Assembly (NCBI RefSeq): GCF_000182925.2
Contig: NC_026502.1
Coordinates: 4,278,001-4,342,000 of the forward strand
Length of the DNA stretch: 64,000 nt
Reading direction: 5' to 3'
From: Neurospora crassa OR74A
Lineage: Eukaryota > Ascomycota > Sordariomycetes > Sordariales > Sordariaceae
The first letter of the stretch is position 1. Each line of letters begins with the position of its first letter. The notes under the pieces are model-generated. The model was not told the DNA's origin and did no database searches. It was given only the letters and a program-made list of their open reading frames with translations. The position numbers were made by a program, and so were the translations under genes. Below are positions 10,446-20,982 of this stretch, one piece after another.

Positions 10446-13181
10446 ATGCTTGGCTAGAGTCAGAGAGTGTATATCTCGGTGGGGAAGAGATAATGAGAAA
10501 ACCAGAGAGGATCAACAGTTGATCTTTGAATAAAACAAAGAGAACTGTCTAAACAAACAAACGTGGTATGGGGGAAATGCATTGGTTAGGTGTTCATTCT
10601 TTCCGGTTCACGTATATATCTTTATTGGAAGGGGAAGAGAGAGAGAGAGAGATCGAAGAGAGGAGTGGATCAGGATACCTGGCCTATGTTGAGCGATAGG
10701 TCGCATTTCTGTTTTTTTATATTGTCATACTTGTTTTGTATATGGGATCGGACGGGGGGCTATGATTGGCTTTGTCTCTCTATGGTCTCTTAGATCAAGG
10801 GCGTTTTGTGTGGACGTCGTTTGTATATATACCTATACACATACATACATGCATTCATACAAATCTTGGACTGTGGTGCAAAATCGTGAAGTTGTTGAGG
10901 CTTGGGATACCTTGCTGGAGGCTCGTTTTTGGTGGCCGAAATTTGATGGCTTTACACAAGTTCTGGCTCACCGCGACAGAAATGGTGGCTATCGCAGAGA
11001 CATGAGTACAGCAGCTCATGACATGATGTTTCTCTTGGACGGAGCTGGTTCTAACACCGGAAAAACAAGCAAGTAACAAGACCGTGGAAGGTAAATGGGT
11101 GTTTCGGAGCGGATGATGGCATTTAAAGATTTATTGTTCCTCAACTCAACATGGAAAGCCGATCTCAACTCCAATGCAGCACGGTGACTCCCGTCTTGAT
11201 GCCTGCCTGCGATTCCCCGCTGTACGACGGAAGTTCAAGCAGGCAAAGTTCGATTTCTCAAGGAAGGGCTGGAAGAAGCCAATGCCCATACGTTAACTAA
11301 CCGACCACTTACACCCGTAACAGGCTTGGTCTAGCTACCTCTACAGTACTTACTTACCTACAATAGGTAGCTTACCCCGAAACGTCCGGGCCCCATGTTG
11401 CTATCCAGTCGGCTTCTAGAACTAATCGGTAGAGGTAGGTACCACCCAATCGGTTTGCTTCCCTTCGTTAGGTTCCCTTCCCTTCCTAGCCGACCCAGCC
11501 GACCAGCTACCCACCCAGGTACCTACGTAGTGTAGGTATCTTAGCTAGAAAAGCCGTGTGAATCCGATTGTGTCCCTGGTCTAGGTCCTGGTCTAGGTCC
11601 TAGTGTAGGTCCCGACTGGCTGGCTGGGCTGGCCACCCGGGCATTCAACGGGACGGGGCTACCTATTGGCGGATGCACAAGGGATACTGGTGGTGGTCGG
11701 GTACTGCGCCCGGATTTTTCTTTCTTTCTTTTACTGGATGTTTTCGGGTGGAAGTCGTGAATCGGGATTACCTTTAGTGACTGGTCATGAAACTGGACAC
11801 ATTGTATTATTTCTTATACCTGCTACTGATAACATGGGATTTGTGTATCAATACCTGTCCTGCTGCTTCTTCTTTCTGCATGTTTTTTTTTATTCTTTTC
11901 TATTATTATTATTATTTTGTCTTGGATGGGGGTGGGCTCTTCCATGTCCCGCACAATGCACGATGCACGATGCACAACGTGACAAATAAAGGAAGGGTCT
12001 GGGCCCTTCAGAGCATCTGCACTCGTATTTTGTAGTCTTCTTTTTCCCATTTCTTGTCAATGTTTTTCTTTCTTTCTTTCTTTCTTTCTTTCTTTTTTTG
12101 TTCTTTAATATTTTTCTTTAATTTTTTTTTTCTTTTCGTTTTTCTAGATCCGAGTGTCATTTACCAAGATGCCCCTGGTGTAAGTTTTCACCTTGGAATC
12201 CCCCAGTGCCTCGTCCAACTTACAAAGTTTCCAAATCATAATTCAGTTGTGCCCTATGACTTTATAGAAACCCAGCACTGTCCGGACGCCGTTTTTCCTA
12301 TTGAGCCGTTCATGCAGCATGAGAACCAGGTGTATGCACTCAAAAACTGGGACCTGCTATGACGTGAAAAAGCCTCTGCAGGCGCTGCAATGAAAACTGC
12401 CTCTCCTTGATTCTATTTAAATATCCAAGCGCGATGCGCGGCAGTAATTGAACGCGTTCTGTCTGCTCTGAATGCCCGCGGATGTCTTGGATGGAACGCC
12501 CGTCATGTTATGTTAAAGTCGAGTCGAAACCCCGATTTCCCATGATGATGATGAATGTGTTGACAGAGTTAATGAAGACAGCGAAGCTAAGGCGAGCAAG
12601 TTCACACCTTTAATTTCCCAGAAATGGGTGTCTGGCGATTGTAAAACGGGTGATGACGATGCTGAAAAGCGATGTCCGATATGCTTCTCACATGGCTGAA
12701 GGTAGGTACCTAGGTATGTTAGGTACCTGTAGCCATGCAAGTCCGGAGCTCCATGGCTTCAAACTGAAAATCCAGACAATGTATCACGCAGGCAGCTGTC
12801 GTCGAAACCAAGACTTCCTAATCAACTCAAATGCAAGGTGGTCAAGAAATCGTCAACGAATGCCTTCAGAACTTGGAAATAATGCTGCACCAGAAGCACA
12901 GGACACGAAGCAAAGTAGGTAGTTGGCTTTTTCCCAGTTGAAAAGTACATAACGGCCACCTCAGCGTCTCTCCTCTTTTCCCTTTCTTTTCATTTCCCCT
13001 CTTTTCGTTTTTGACCATCAGAGAAAACATCCTCCAAGATCACCGAGGCGATACAAAAATCCGCCATAGAAAGAATTCGTACCATCATCAACCAACAGCT
13101 CCATCATCCCAGAAATTGTCCTCACATCAACAACTTGCCGTCTGTCTCCTTCTCATCAACGTACCTGAACGAGACAGCAAC
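10446..13181. other. 2.7 kb intergenic stretch
   Basis: It holds the acu-8 3' region and the promoter of the next gene. It contains a GA tract near 10635, many TAGGTA/GGTACC palindromic motifs (11330-11560 and 12700-12735) and a (CTTT)n tract near 12065. The frame 12130-12362 is open but has no recognised motif. No gene is supported. Confidence 0.55.
12065..12096. repeat. (CTTT)n microsatellite
   Basis: About seven CTTT units followed by poly-T; the open frame reading through it (12054-12362) is an artefact of this repeat. Confidence 0.8.
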
Positions 13182-14210
13182 ATGACAGGCAAAGACCTCA
13201 AGACGCTAGGACAAGAACTCCGCAGGATGGAGAGATACCAAGAGTTGACCAGGATGGAACAAGACAGCCGAGAAACCAACCCATGGGCCAACGCCATGCA
13301 CCAGGACGTCCATGACAGCAGTTCTTCCACTCTCAACAATAAGAACAACAACAATAACAACAACAACAACCCCTCTCGCCACACAACCGAGCTTGCACGC
13401 TCATCAGAGCCCACTGCTCTCCCTAATCCGCCCGATACACCACCACCGTCTTCATCTTCAGGTTGCCCGCGACCACCACCACCAGCCTACACCCCCCCTC
13501 CCACCGCCCAAGCTCGCGCTCGCGCCCGCCTCGGCTACGTCGGCGCCAGATCATCCCTTCCCAACACCTTTTCCCCTTGGGGTGAAGGTACAGCCGGCAC
13601 GGACATCGACGGCCTTGACATCGACAGACCAGCACAAGACAGGCCGCGGCAGCCGCCGCCATACATCTTCCACGCCCGCGACAGGTTTATCGAGACAGGC
13701 CTACCTGCGACTTTTGATAGTCACACCTTTAGTCACACCTCCTCACGGTATCCATGTTTTTCTTCTTCTTCGCCGTCAGCCTACCATGGTAGAGGTACAC
13801 AAATGGCTCCAAGCCATCCCAAGGCGGCGGCGCTCTTCGGCGGCGGCGCTACAACAACAACAACCAGCGACGACAACAACCGCAGTGCAGAAACTACTAC
13901 TACTACACCGCGTGCACCATCCCCTGTCTGTGGTGTGGCTCGTCGCGTTGCACTTTATAGCAATGTAACTACACCAGCAACACCAACAACGGGTAGAAGA
14001 AAGAGCAATAACCGCAATATATGGGGCGGAAGAAGAAGAAGAAGAAGCTTCACAAGCATCAGAACTGTGGACTACATGCTTGATCTTGAGCGGGGCAACC
14101 CGCTCCACAGGGAGCCGGACGTGAAGAAGTGTGCCACTGCGATTTTTTTGGTGATCGTTGTGTTTTTGATTTCTAGTTGTGCAGTTGTGTACTTTACCAC
14201 AAAAGGTTGA
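13182..14210 (+). CDS. Pro/Ser/Thr-rich tail-anchored membrane protein, unknown function
   Basis: A single exon of 342 residues. The frame is open from 13011, but position 13011 is TTG; the first ATG in frame is 13182, in good context (GCAACATGAC), so I start there. The body is low-complexity, with Asn, Pro, Thr and Ser runs partly encoded by an AAC-rich microsatellite at 13335-13372, and no folded domain is visible. The last 25 residues hold a hydrophobic span (F-L-V-I-V-V-F-L-I) preceded by a basic and acidic stretch and followed by T-T-K-G. This suggests a C-terminally anchored protein with its bulk in the cytosol. No family recognised. It converges with the MFS gene ending at 14578. Confidence 0.65.
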   Translation: MTGKDLKTLGQELRRMERYQELTRMEQDSRETNPWANAMHQDVHDSSSSTLNNKNNNNNNNNNPSRHTTELARSSEPTALPNPPDTPPPSSSSGCPRPPPPAYTPPPTAQARARARLGYVGARSSLPNTFSPWGEGTAGTDIDGLDIDRPAQDRPRQPPPYIFHARDRFIETGLPATFDSHTFSHTSSRYPCFSSSSPSAYHGRGTQMAPSHPKAAALFGGGATTTTTSDDNNRSAETTTTTPRAPSPVCGVARRVALYSNVTTPATPTTGRRKSNNRNIWGGRRRRRSFTSIRTVDYMLDLERGNPLHREPDVKKCATAIFLVIVVFLISSCAVVYFTTKG

Positions 14211-14577
14211 GCGTGTTGGTAGTATAGTTTCCACAGCCAGGGCTCCGTGACTACAGGCGCCCGGATGTTTCTTTCTATTTCAAATCGGGGTTTTTGATTC
14301 ATGAACGAAATGGTTGGACGGGGTATCTGACTGATTGCCGTGGTTTGAGGTATCGAGTCCGGAGAAAAGACGGTCAAGGGAAGAAGTTAGCGGATTTGTT
14401 TCTTGTTTTATGGATCTCAGCTTTGTCACATGGAGGTGCACTGGTCATGTATGGTATAGGAAGACGAAAACAGCGACGGCGAACATTGGAATATAACTAT
14501 TTGTTCCAGACTACTCCCGCCCCTTGCCGTAGTGAACCCTTAGTAGGCTGGAGAGACAAGTGCCACAAGACTCGATT
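14211..14577. other. Convergent intergenic gap
   Basis: Holds the 3' ends of two convergent genes. No coding or repeat feature seen. Confidence 0.6.
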
Positions 14578-16344
14578 TCACGAACTCCTGCGGCCATAAG
14601 GCTCAAAGGGAAAGAAGGCGCTCAGAACCCCCATCGCCACAAGTAACGCTCCGCAGATGTAGAGGGGCGCACTAGTCGAAGTGTTCGACACAGTGGCAAT
14701 AACAGCCGAGAGGATTCCCATGACACGGTTGCAAGCCACTGCCACTCCGTTTCCCGTCGCTCGGTGGGCACTGGGGAGAACCTCTGGTGTGTAGGCATAC
14801 AGGGTGCCATAGTAGATGTTGAGGCAGAAAGCAATAGAGCAAGAGAAGCCGACATCTTGGGCACCGTTGCGGACGGATGTGTAGGCGAAGAAGAAGGCAG
14901 CTGTCATCAGTGTGCCGATGAGCATCGTGTATCGCCGTCCGAGGAAAGGTATGTTACACATCCAACCCGCCAGCAAGGGTCCAAAGATGGAACTGATGTT
15001 GGTGAGAGTGTAATTGCGCCAGGTTTCAAAGGGCGAGACGTTCAGGTTCGCTCCGCGAGAGGCGAGATAGCTTGGTAGGAAGACGTAGAACAGAGGGTAA
15101 GCTAAGCCCATCATGGCCCATGACACCCATATCAGTGAAGTCGAAAGGGCTATCTTGGGCGTCGAGAACAGTCCCCGAAGATGTACAAGCGTCTCTGCAA
15201 AGGAAAAGCGGTTCTTGCTGTGAGTACCCAACACGACACCACATGCATCGAGCTTGTCGACGGTCAGAGAGCAGTGTCGGTTGTACTTTGACGCCAGGAA
15301 CTGGAAGGTTTCGACAACCTGGGCATCTTCACCCAAAGCAAGAAGATATTTCGGCGTCTCTCTTAGGCGAATGACGGTGACTCGGAGGATGGACATGACG
15401 AAGACAAGGGCGCCGCTGGTGAACATGACATATCTCCACCCCATGTTGTTTTGCCTCGTGCAGACATCGACTGATGGGCAGTTCCATTTCTCGGGGACTG
15501 ACATTCCGTGTTAGTCAATCATTTTCTCCCATCAGAAGATCAAGATCGAAGGAGAATCCCTCACCTAGAAAACCCCATGCCACAAATCCAGTGACAGCCT
15601 GGCCCAATCCCCACCACCCAGCCATCAGAGTAAGCACCCACTGCTTGTTCCCAGGCAGATATTCCAAAAAGACGGTCGTATCCAAGACCAGGTTTCCTCC
15701 CGCACCGAACCCGATAAGCGCGATCCACAAGCCCAGAGATGGCCAGTTCGGCATGGCCCCAGCAATGATGACGGAGATCGAGCACAGTAGGAGGGAGACG
15801 TTGAAGGCGAACCGGCGGCCAATGATGTCAGCACCCAAGCCCCAGAACAAAGCTCCGATGAGCATGCCGACATAGCCAGCAATGGTCATGGCGTTGTTGT
15901 ATCCATGTTCTCCAAACTCGCGGAAAGCTGGACCGGCGATGACGCCTTGGAGGAGGAGGACGAGGGAGTCGACGGCATATCTGGCCAATGTGGTAAGTTC
16001 ATGGGGTTGTGGAAATGGAGTCGGCTCACGCACCCAAAACCGTTGAGGATGAAGAGCTTGGTGTGGTAGGGTGTCCATCCTATCTCGTCAATGGCCTGCC
16101 GCGAGTCGAGGTTGTTAGCGCAAGAGTACAGAGGATGATGAACAGGAAGCATAGCGGTCCTCACGTTGTTGACCAAATGCATCTTCCTATTGAGAGCTCG
16201 GTCGAGGTCTTGCAGACCCAAGATATCTTCACCATCATGAGTAGTAGTTCTGCTGACGGCCCGAACACTTCCGGCGCCAGATTTGGTCTCGTGTTGTTCG
16301 TGGCCGTCGGATTCGACCTTCTCAGGTGCCGGAGAGGTCGCCAT
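14578..16344 (-). CDS. Major facilitator superfamily transporter (sugar-porter/SVOP-like)
   Basis: Four exons on the minus strand: 16165-16344, 16034-16095, 15565-15980 and 14578-15497, giving 525 residues. Introns of 69, 53 and 67 nt close in phase. About twelve membrane spans are predicted by eye. The loop after the second or third span has the MFS signature with G-A-D-I-I-G-R-R, and a matching L-G-R-R-Y occurs in the second half, as expected for the duplicated fold. An extracellular loop with C-P-S-V-D-V-C may form a disulfide. The N-terminal 60 residues are hydrophilic. The sequence resembles SVOP-type fungal transporters more than hexose transporters; the substrate is unknown. The start is the second ATG of the frame (16344), chosen because the hydrophilic tail begins there. 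Confidence 0.87.
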
Positions 16345-18394
16345 ATTGGAGCTGTTCGCGAAGGGTGGAAGGTAGTGGTAAGGTACAGCGAAACAGATAT
16401 TCAAGAAAGAGAAATGGTACTACTTCTGGGGCCATCCGGTCCATTGAAAAGGGACGCGATCAGTCTCGTGGTTCAAGTCCTAGTTAATAGAACTTTGGAG
16501 GAGAGAACAGAGGAGCGAAGAGGACGAAAACGAGAGAATGCAAAGGCGGGGGATCGGCAGAAAATGTTGGGGACTTTGGCTGGTGATGTACTCTCAGACC
16601 GAATAGGAAGGAGGGCTGGGGAGGTACAAGTGCAAGCACTATGTGCAATGGCGTTCCCTGCCAGTTGCCGCCATCTCACACGAATCTTGGAGGAATCAAT
16701 GCCCATGAGATGCTGTACTTGGTGTAACTGTTGGGCTATCACGCCATTCATTTGATAGCCTGGTTGAGTTGTGATCGTCAAGTTTAAACGCTATACACCA
16801 CACGTGCTGAAAAGCTTCATGTGAAAGAGGAAATGTCGAGACCTCTTCCAGGGACGTCCCCTCGCCCCCACACATAGTCCGGGTTTGTACTCCACTTTCC
16901 TCAAGTTGACCCCAATTATCTCGACGAATGACAATCCATCAAGAAAGCCAATGCATTCATTGCAATGATTTAATTCGTAGCTTCGATACTTGGTAGACCA
17001 GCCCCTGACCCTGCCTCAGTCAAGTGCTACAGAATGCCCAGTCCGCTATAGTTGATAAGGTACGTTGGAGGTTGGTAATCCATCAAGTCATAAGGGAACC
17101 CCCGACTTTGTTTCTTGTTCGCACACGGCAATCCCTCATATATGAGTCTGCGGCGTGGGGACGCGGCTCCCTCGGTCTTACGGGGCTTGGGACAGGTCAC
17201 TGCTGGTGATATCGTAGGTGCCACGGCCCAAGTTGACAGACGTGAGGAGACTCCCTGGTCCCAAATCCGCCAAGGCTCGTCTTCAACCACGCCAACAGCG
17301 GCTCCCCTACCAGCCGGATCCACAAGTTCGTCCCGCCCCGTCTCACCTTCCCACTAACAGCACTAACATTCGGACCCCTATAACCTTGCCGTAGCCACAC
17401 TAGAATATTAACAGCACTATCACTTACAATAACCTAAAGCCGTTCACTAACCCGCCCCTGCAGACTCCACAGACACAAACACCTCACTGGCAAAATAATA
17501 CTACCACGCCATCGACAGACAAGCCACAAACAGCCAAAGAAGCAATGGAAACTCAAAGGAATAAAGCACAAGGAAAGTTTGGATGCAGCGACTTCTACCG
17601 ACGGGCTGTTATGGTATTCTATCGATAGGGTGTCTATAAAGCCGCACCAAACATGGCCAGTGAAGACAACCAAGGACAGTAGAGGGACATTTTCTTGTAT
17701 GAAAACATGTGTGATTAGGACAGAAGAAGATCAAGGTAGAGAAAGAAAGTATGACATGGACCGAAAAAAAGGAGTAGACAAGGGTAGGGTGGTACTCTCG
17801 AGTCTTGTTGCCTGTGTCCCTCATCTACGTCTACTACGTGTATAGTTATGAACACGACGAACAGTACAATGAAAGCGGGCAAAACATGACCAAGTCCTGG
17901 GAATAGAGCTTATCTAAAAGTAATCAACACCAACGCTATCCCTAGGGTAGTCTATCTAGCCAAGGAAATCCTTCCAAGAAACCACAAGTGATGATGATCG
18001 CTACAGTCCATCCCACAGAACCCAGCTGTGGAGGAACCAAGTCCCATATCAGCTGAGAAAAGGGCTGGAAGAAATCAAAGAGAAACAGCTGTGCATCAAA
18101 AGCTGGATGGAGAAAGAAAAAATCACGAAAATGACCCCGGGCCATGCCATGCCGTGACCCACACGCATCGGTTCTGATTCCAGGCCGCTCCAAGCTTCCG
18201 GTCCGAGACTCGCCCTGAAACATAGAGACCGCCGAATTACCAGACACTCGGACAAAGACCAGCTCAGCCTAAAACTGTAGTGTACCAACTCATCCTTCAG
18301 TCTCCGTTGCATTATATCACAATCTTGCCCTCGGCCTCACTCGATGCAACTACGATCCAGCACCACCCCAGCTACACAAGTCCCGAACGCAAAT
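16345..18394. other. 2 kb intergenic stretch
   Basis: Holds the MFS promoter and the 3' side of the zinc-finger gene. The frames here are short or antisense shadows. A GGTTCAAGTCC box at 16470 resembles a tRNA B box but has no partner arms. Nothing else seen. Confidence 0.55.
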
Positions 18395-19332
18395 CTATTC
18401 ATCATACTGCACCCATTGGTGTAACGAAGAATCCCTTAAATGGGCAATGTGTTCTTCCATGGTCAGGCTCGTCGGGCCGTGGGTTCTGCACTCGTACATC
18501 TTTGGCTCCTTCATTTGCAGGCACTGGTATAGTCTGCGGAGATGCTTTAGGTGGACCTGGTAGATTTTTGTAGTATAGCCGCATCGACCACACACAAACA
18601 ATCTAGGTGACGCTCTATCGTCCTCGAGATGGGAGAGGTGTTTTTTTTTATCGAGACTCGTTGGGCCGTGGTGTATGCACTCGTACATGGCTGGCTGGGC
18701 CATCTCCCGGCACGCCCGTTGTCTGTCGAGATGCTCTATGTGGAGATTGCGATGCTCCGTAGTATAGCCGCATCGACCACATTTATATTGCCCTGCAATT
18801 TTGGGGCTATGGATCAAACTGTTATAGTGCCGCTGGCGATGGGATGCTGTAGTGAAATCTCGGTCTACGCAGCCTTGAAGGCAAGGAAATGGATGTTGTT
18901 TTCTTTCGTGAGCTCTGTAGCATGACGAGTATTAGCCCCAGGTTTCACGTTTCAACGCCCATCTGTTTTCGTCGCTTTTTTGCCCGCCTTTGTTGAAGTT
19001 CTTGTGCTCCATCTCTGGGCAACTTCCACTTACATCAAGGCAGTCTCGCTGTAGAGTGTGCCTCCTCGACCCTTTCGGAGACAATAACGACATTCTTGCC
19101 CAGCCTCATCAGAAGACTGTGGAGGATAGAGCGGCAATATCACCTCTGCCGCCTGCCGTGTTGAATCAAAATTAGGCTGCTCTAATGAGATTGACTCCGA
19201 CAGACCCAGGTGAGGATCTGGTTGCGAAATGGATCTAGCAGAAGAAGACTCCAACTAGGATTCTTCTTGGCCGGCTTCCTGTCCAGCGGCGCCCTTGGAC
19301 CGGTTCTCCGTGTTGTCGTGTGGATTTGCCAT
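18395..19332 (-). pseudogene. C2H2 zinc-finger protein gene interrupted by one in-frame TAG
   Basis: Two exons on the minus strand, 19034-19332 and 18395-18914, are joined by a 119 nt intron with GTAAGT donor, GCTAAT branch and TACAG acceptor; the combined length is 273 codons. From an ATG at 19332, 25 codons are followed by TAG at 19257-19255, and the same frame then continues into strongly zinc-finger-like sequence with no further ATG before residue 160 or so. The first finger is C-x2-C with a later H-x4-H; a second has C-x3-C with a later H. Then come two tandem copies of a unit of about 75 residues starting C-G-R-C-G-Y-T-T and ending near H-G-P-T-S-L. The exact copy of at least 23 nt at the start of both units points to fairly recent duplication. 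The TAG could arise from CAG by a CpA to TpA change. Alternatively a different upstream exon supplies the start. Function unknown; DNA, RNA or protein binding all possible. Confidence 0.55.
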
Positions 19333-20610
19333 TGCGCCAACGTAACGCTACTAGCTGATGGACTGTCAAGGTAGTGATTGAGTATGGTCGATGATCGAAG
19401 ACAATGTATGGATGGGTCGTGACGCCGCGTGCAGTAATAACCGTGTTCTCGCGATTTATTATGGCGATGGAAAGTGGTTCGTTAAGAGATGGTCGAAGAC
19501 ACTTGTAGCGCGTTGAAAGGAAAGGCAGAAGTGACGGGAGTGGGCGTTATTGGAGGATACAAGCAACGGAGGAAATTAATCCCAGGCAAAGGGAAGGAGG
19601 GGAATTGGCCAAATGCAACTCGCCAGCCCCGCCCGCGACGAAGTAGTAGAGATTGCCTCTAACCAGAGCATCTGGTCACTTCCCTTCAGTTGGCTCTTTC
19701 CAGGCAGTCTTCGCCAGAAGCAGGACGGAGTCAATGTTGTCGCATGGCTCCTTCCTGAGTGCAAAATGGCTCGCCCACATCGTAGGATACTGATGGATTA
19801 TTAGTGGATGGTACGCGGAAGTGAACTTTCCTCCGTCGTCCCGCAAAAGACTCGGGGCATCCGGATGGGGCTTTCTGGGAAATCAGGCATAATCTAGAAG
19901 CACTGCATACTACAGCAACATTCATGCCCACCAAAACTTATATGCAAGTGGAAGACGGTGATTTTCAATGTCCACCACTCTTCTTGTCAGACATAAAAAG
20001 CACATATTCGTGCAGTTAGTTTGCTTCCAAATTATGCCTGGAGGTGATTTCCCAGAAAGCTCAATCCGGATGCCCCGAGTCTTTGCGGTACAGACAGGAC
20101 AGAAACATTATGGGCCACTGCACCTTTCATCTCAACCTTAAAGTACTAACAAGGCAATAACCAAGTGCCAATCCCTAATTCCCAACAACGGAAGGACAGA
20201 ACCTCTTAACACGCCATTCTCCTGGTCGACGGAGGACACCAAACTCGGCAGCCGTAACCTCGGATCTCCGAACATGCCCCATGCTTACCTATGCTTGTAG
20301 AAGTAAGCTTCGCTCGTGCAGGAAGGATGACGTGGTCTCAAAAATGAAAGCATAGCTACCTAAGGTACTTGAATTTCTGGATTGCTCCCTTCAATTCTTC
20401 TTTCACAAAGCAAGCTTCTCTACACAGTACAATTCTACCATTGCCAGTAGTATCCGCAACACGCTCGCCCTCGCTCAGCTGCCACTCCCAGCTCACTCAG
20501 TAAGTCTAGTCTCCAGGTAGGTCTCTCGCTCACCATTCTGCTCTCCACTTCCCCGCCTCTCCAACTCCTTTCTGACATAATCGCAACAGTCTCCCAAGAC
20601 TTTCAGCATC
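19333..20610. other. Intergenic, with probable 5' UTR intron of the next gene
   Basis: From 20500 to 20589 a GTAAGT donor, a CTGACATAAT branch region and a CAACAG acceptor outline a 90 nt intron in the leader of the gene starting at 20611. The rest shows no coding potential. Confidence 0.45.
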
Positions 20611-20982
20611 ATGGACGAAATTATAATCGGCGTACTCTATGCCATCATCGGGGTGGTCCGATTGTGGTACAGATCGGAAGACATTTATGCCAACTTCACA
20701 GACTTCCACAAAGCCTCTACCCAGCAAGTACGACGCACCCAAATCACTGTTGTGTGTGTGCTCGGACTATTCGTCGCATTGTTATGGCCTCTCGATATCC
20801 TCTGGATCGTGCTGGAAGTGTACTTCGTTGGACTTGCGACCGAGATCTGGGAAGAAGAACAACGGGCCAATCACCTCCCAATTACACAGCCAGCACCACC
20901 CAAAGCAACGGCTACCTCTGCTGAGGCAAGATCCCCGCCGCCACCCTATAATAGTGGCGGTGGGAATACTGTTGTTGTGTAA
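20611..20982 (+). CDS. Small two-span membrane protein with a PPPPY motif
   Basis: A single coding exon of 123 residues. Hydrophobic segments at about residues 4-20 and 44-80 suggest two or three membrane spans separated by a short charged loop. The cytosolic-looking tail is Pro/Ala/Thr-rich and ends in P-P-P-P-Y-N-S, a PPxY motif of the kind bound by WW domains of Rsp5/NEDD4 ubiquitin ligases and their adaptors. A spliced leader upstream supports the ATG at 20611. In fungi, small PY-motif membrane proteins often act as Rsp5 adaptors, so a role in transporter turnover is a reasonable guess but only inference. No named family recognised. Confidence 0.62.
   Translation: MDEIIIGVLYAIIGVVRLWYRSEDIYANFTDFHKASTQQVRRTQITVVCVLGLFVALLWPLDILWIVLEVYFVGLATEIWEEEQRANHLPITQPAPPKATATSAEARSPPPPYNSGGGNTVVV

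Noticed and set aside
12054-12362. 102-codon frame with Phe-rich start
   Set aside because: Its first third is the translated (CTTT)n/poly-T repeat; the rest has no motif.
13011-13181. Upstream extension of the tail-anchored protein gene
   Set aside because: Begins with TTG; the first ATG in frame is 13182 with good context.
16470-16480. GGTTCAAGTCC, a perfect tRNA B-box match
   Set aside because: No T-stem pairing, no A box and no acceptor stem at proper distance.
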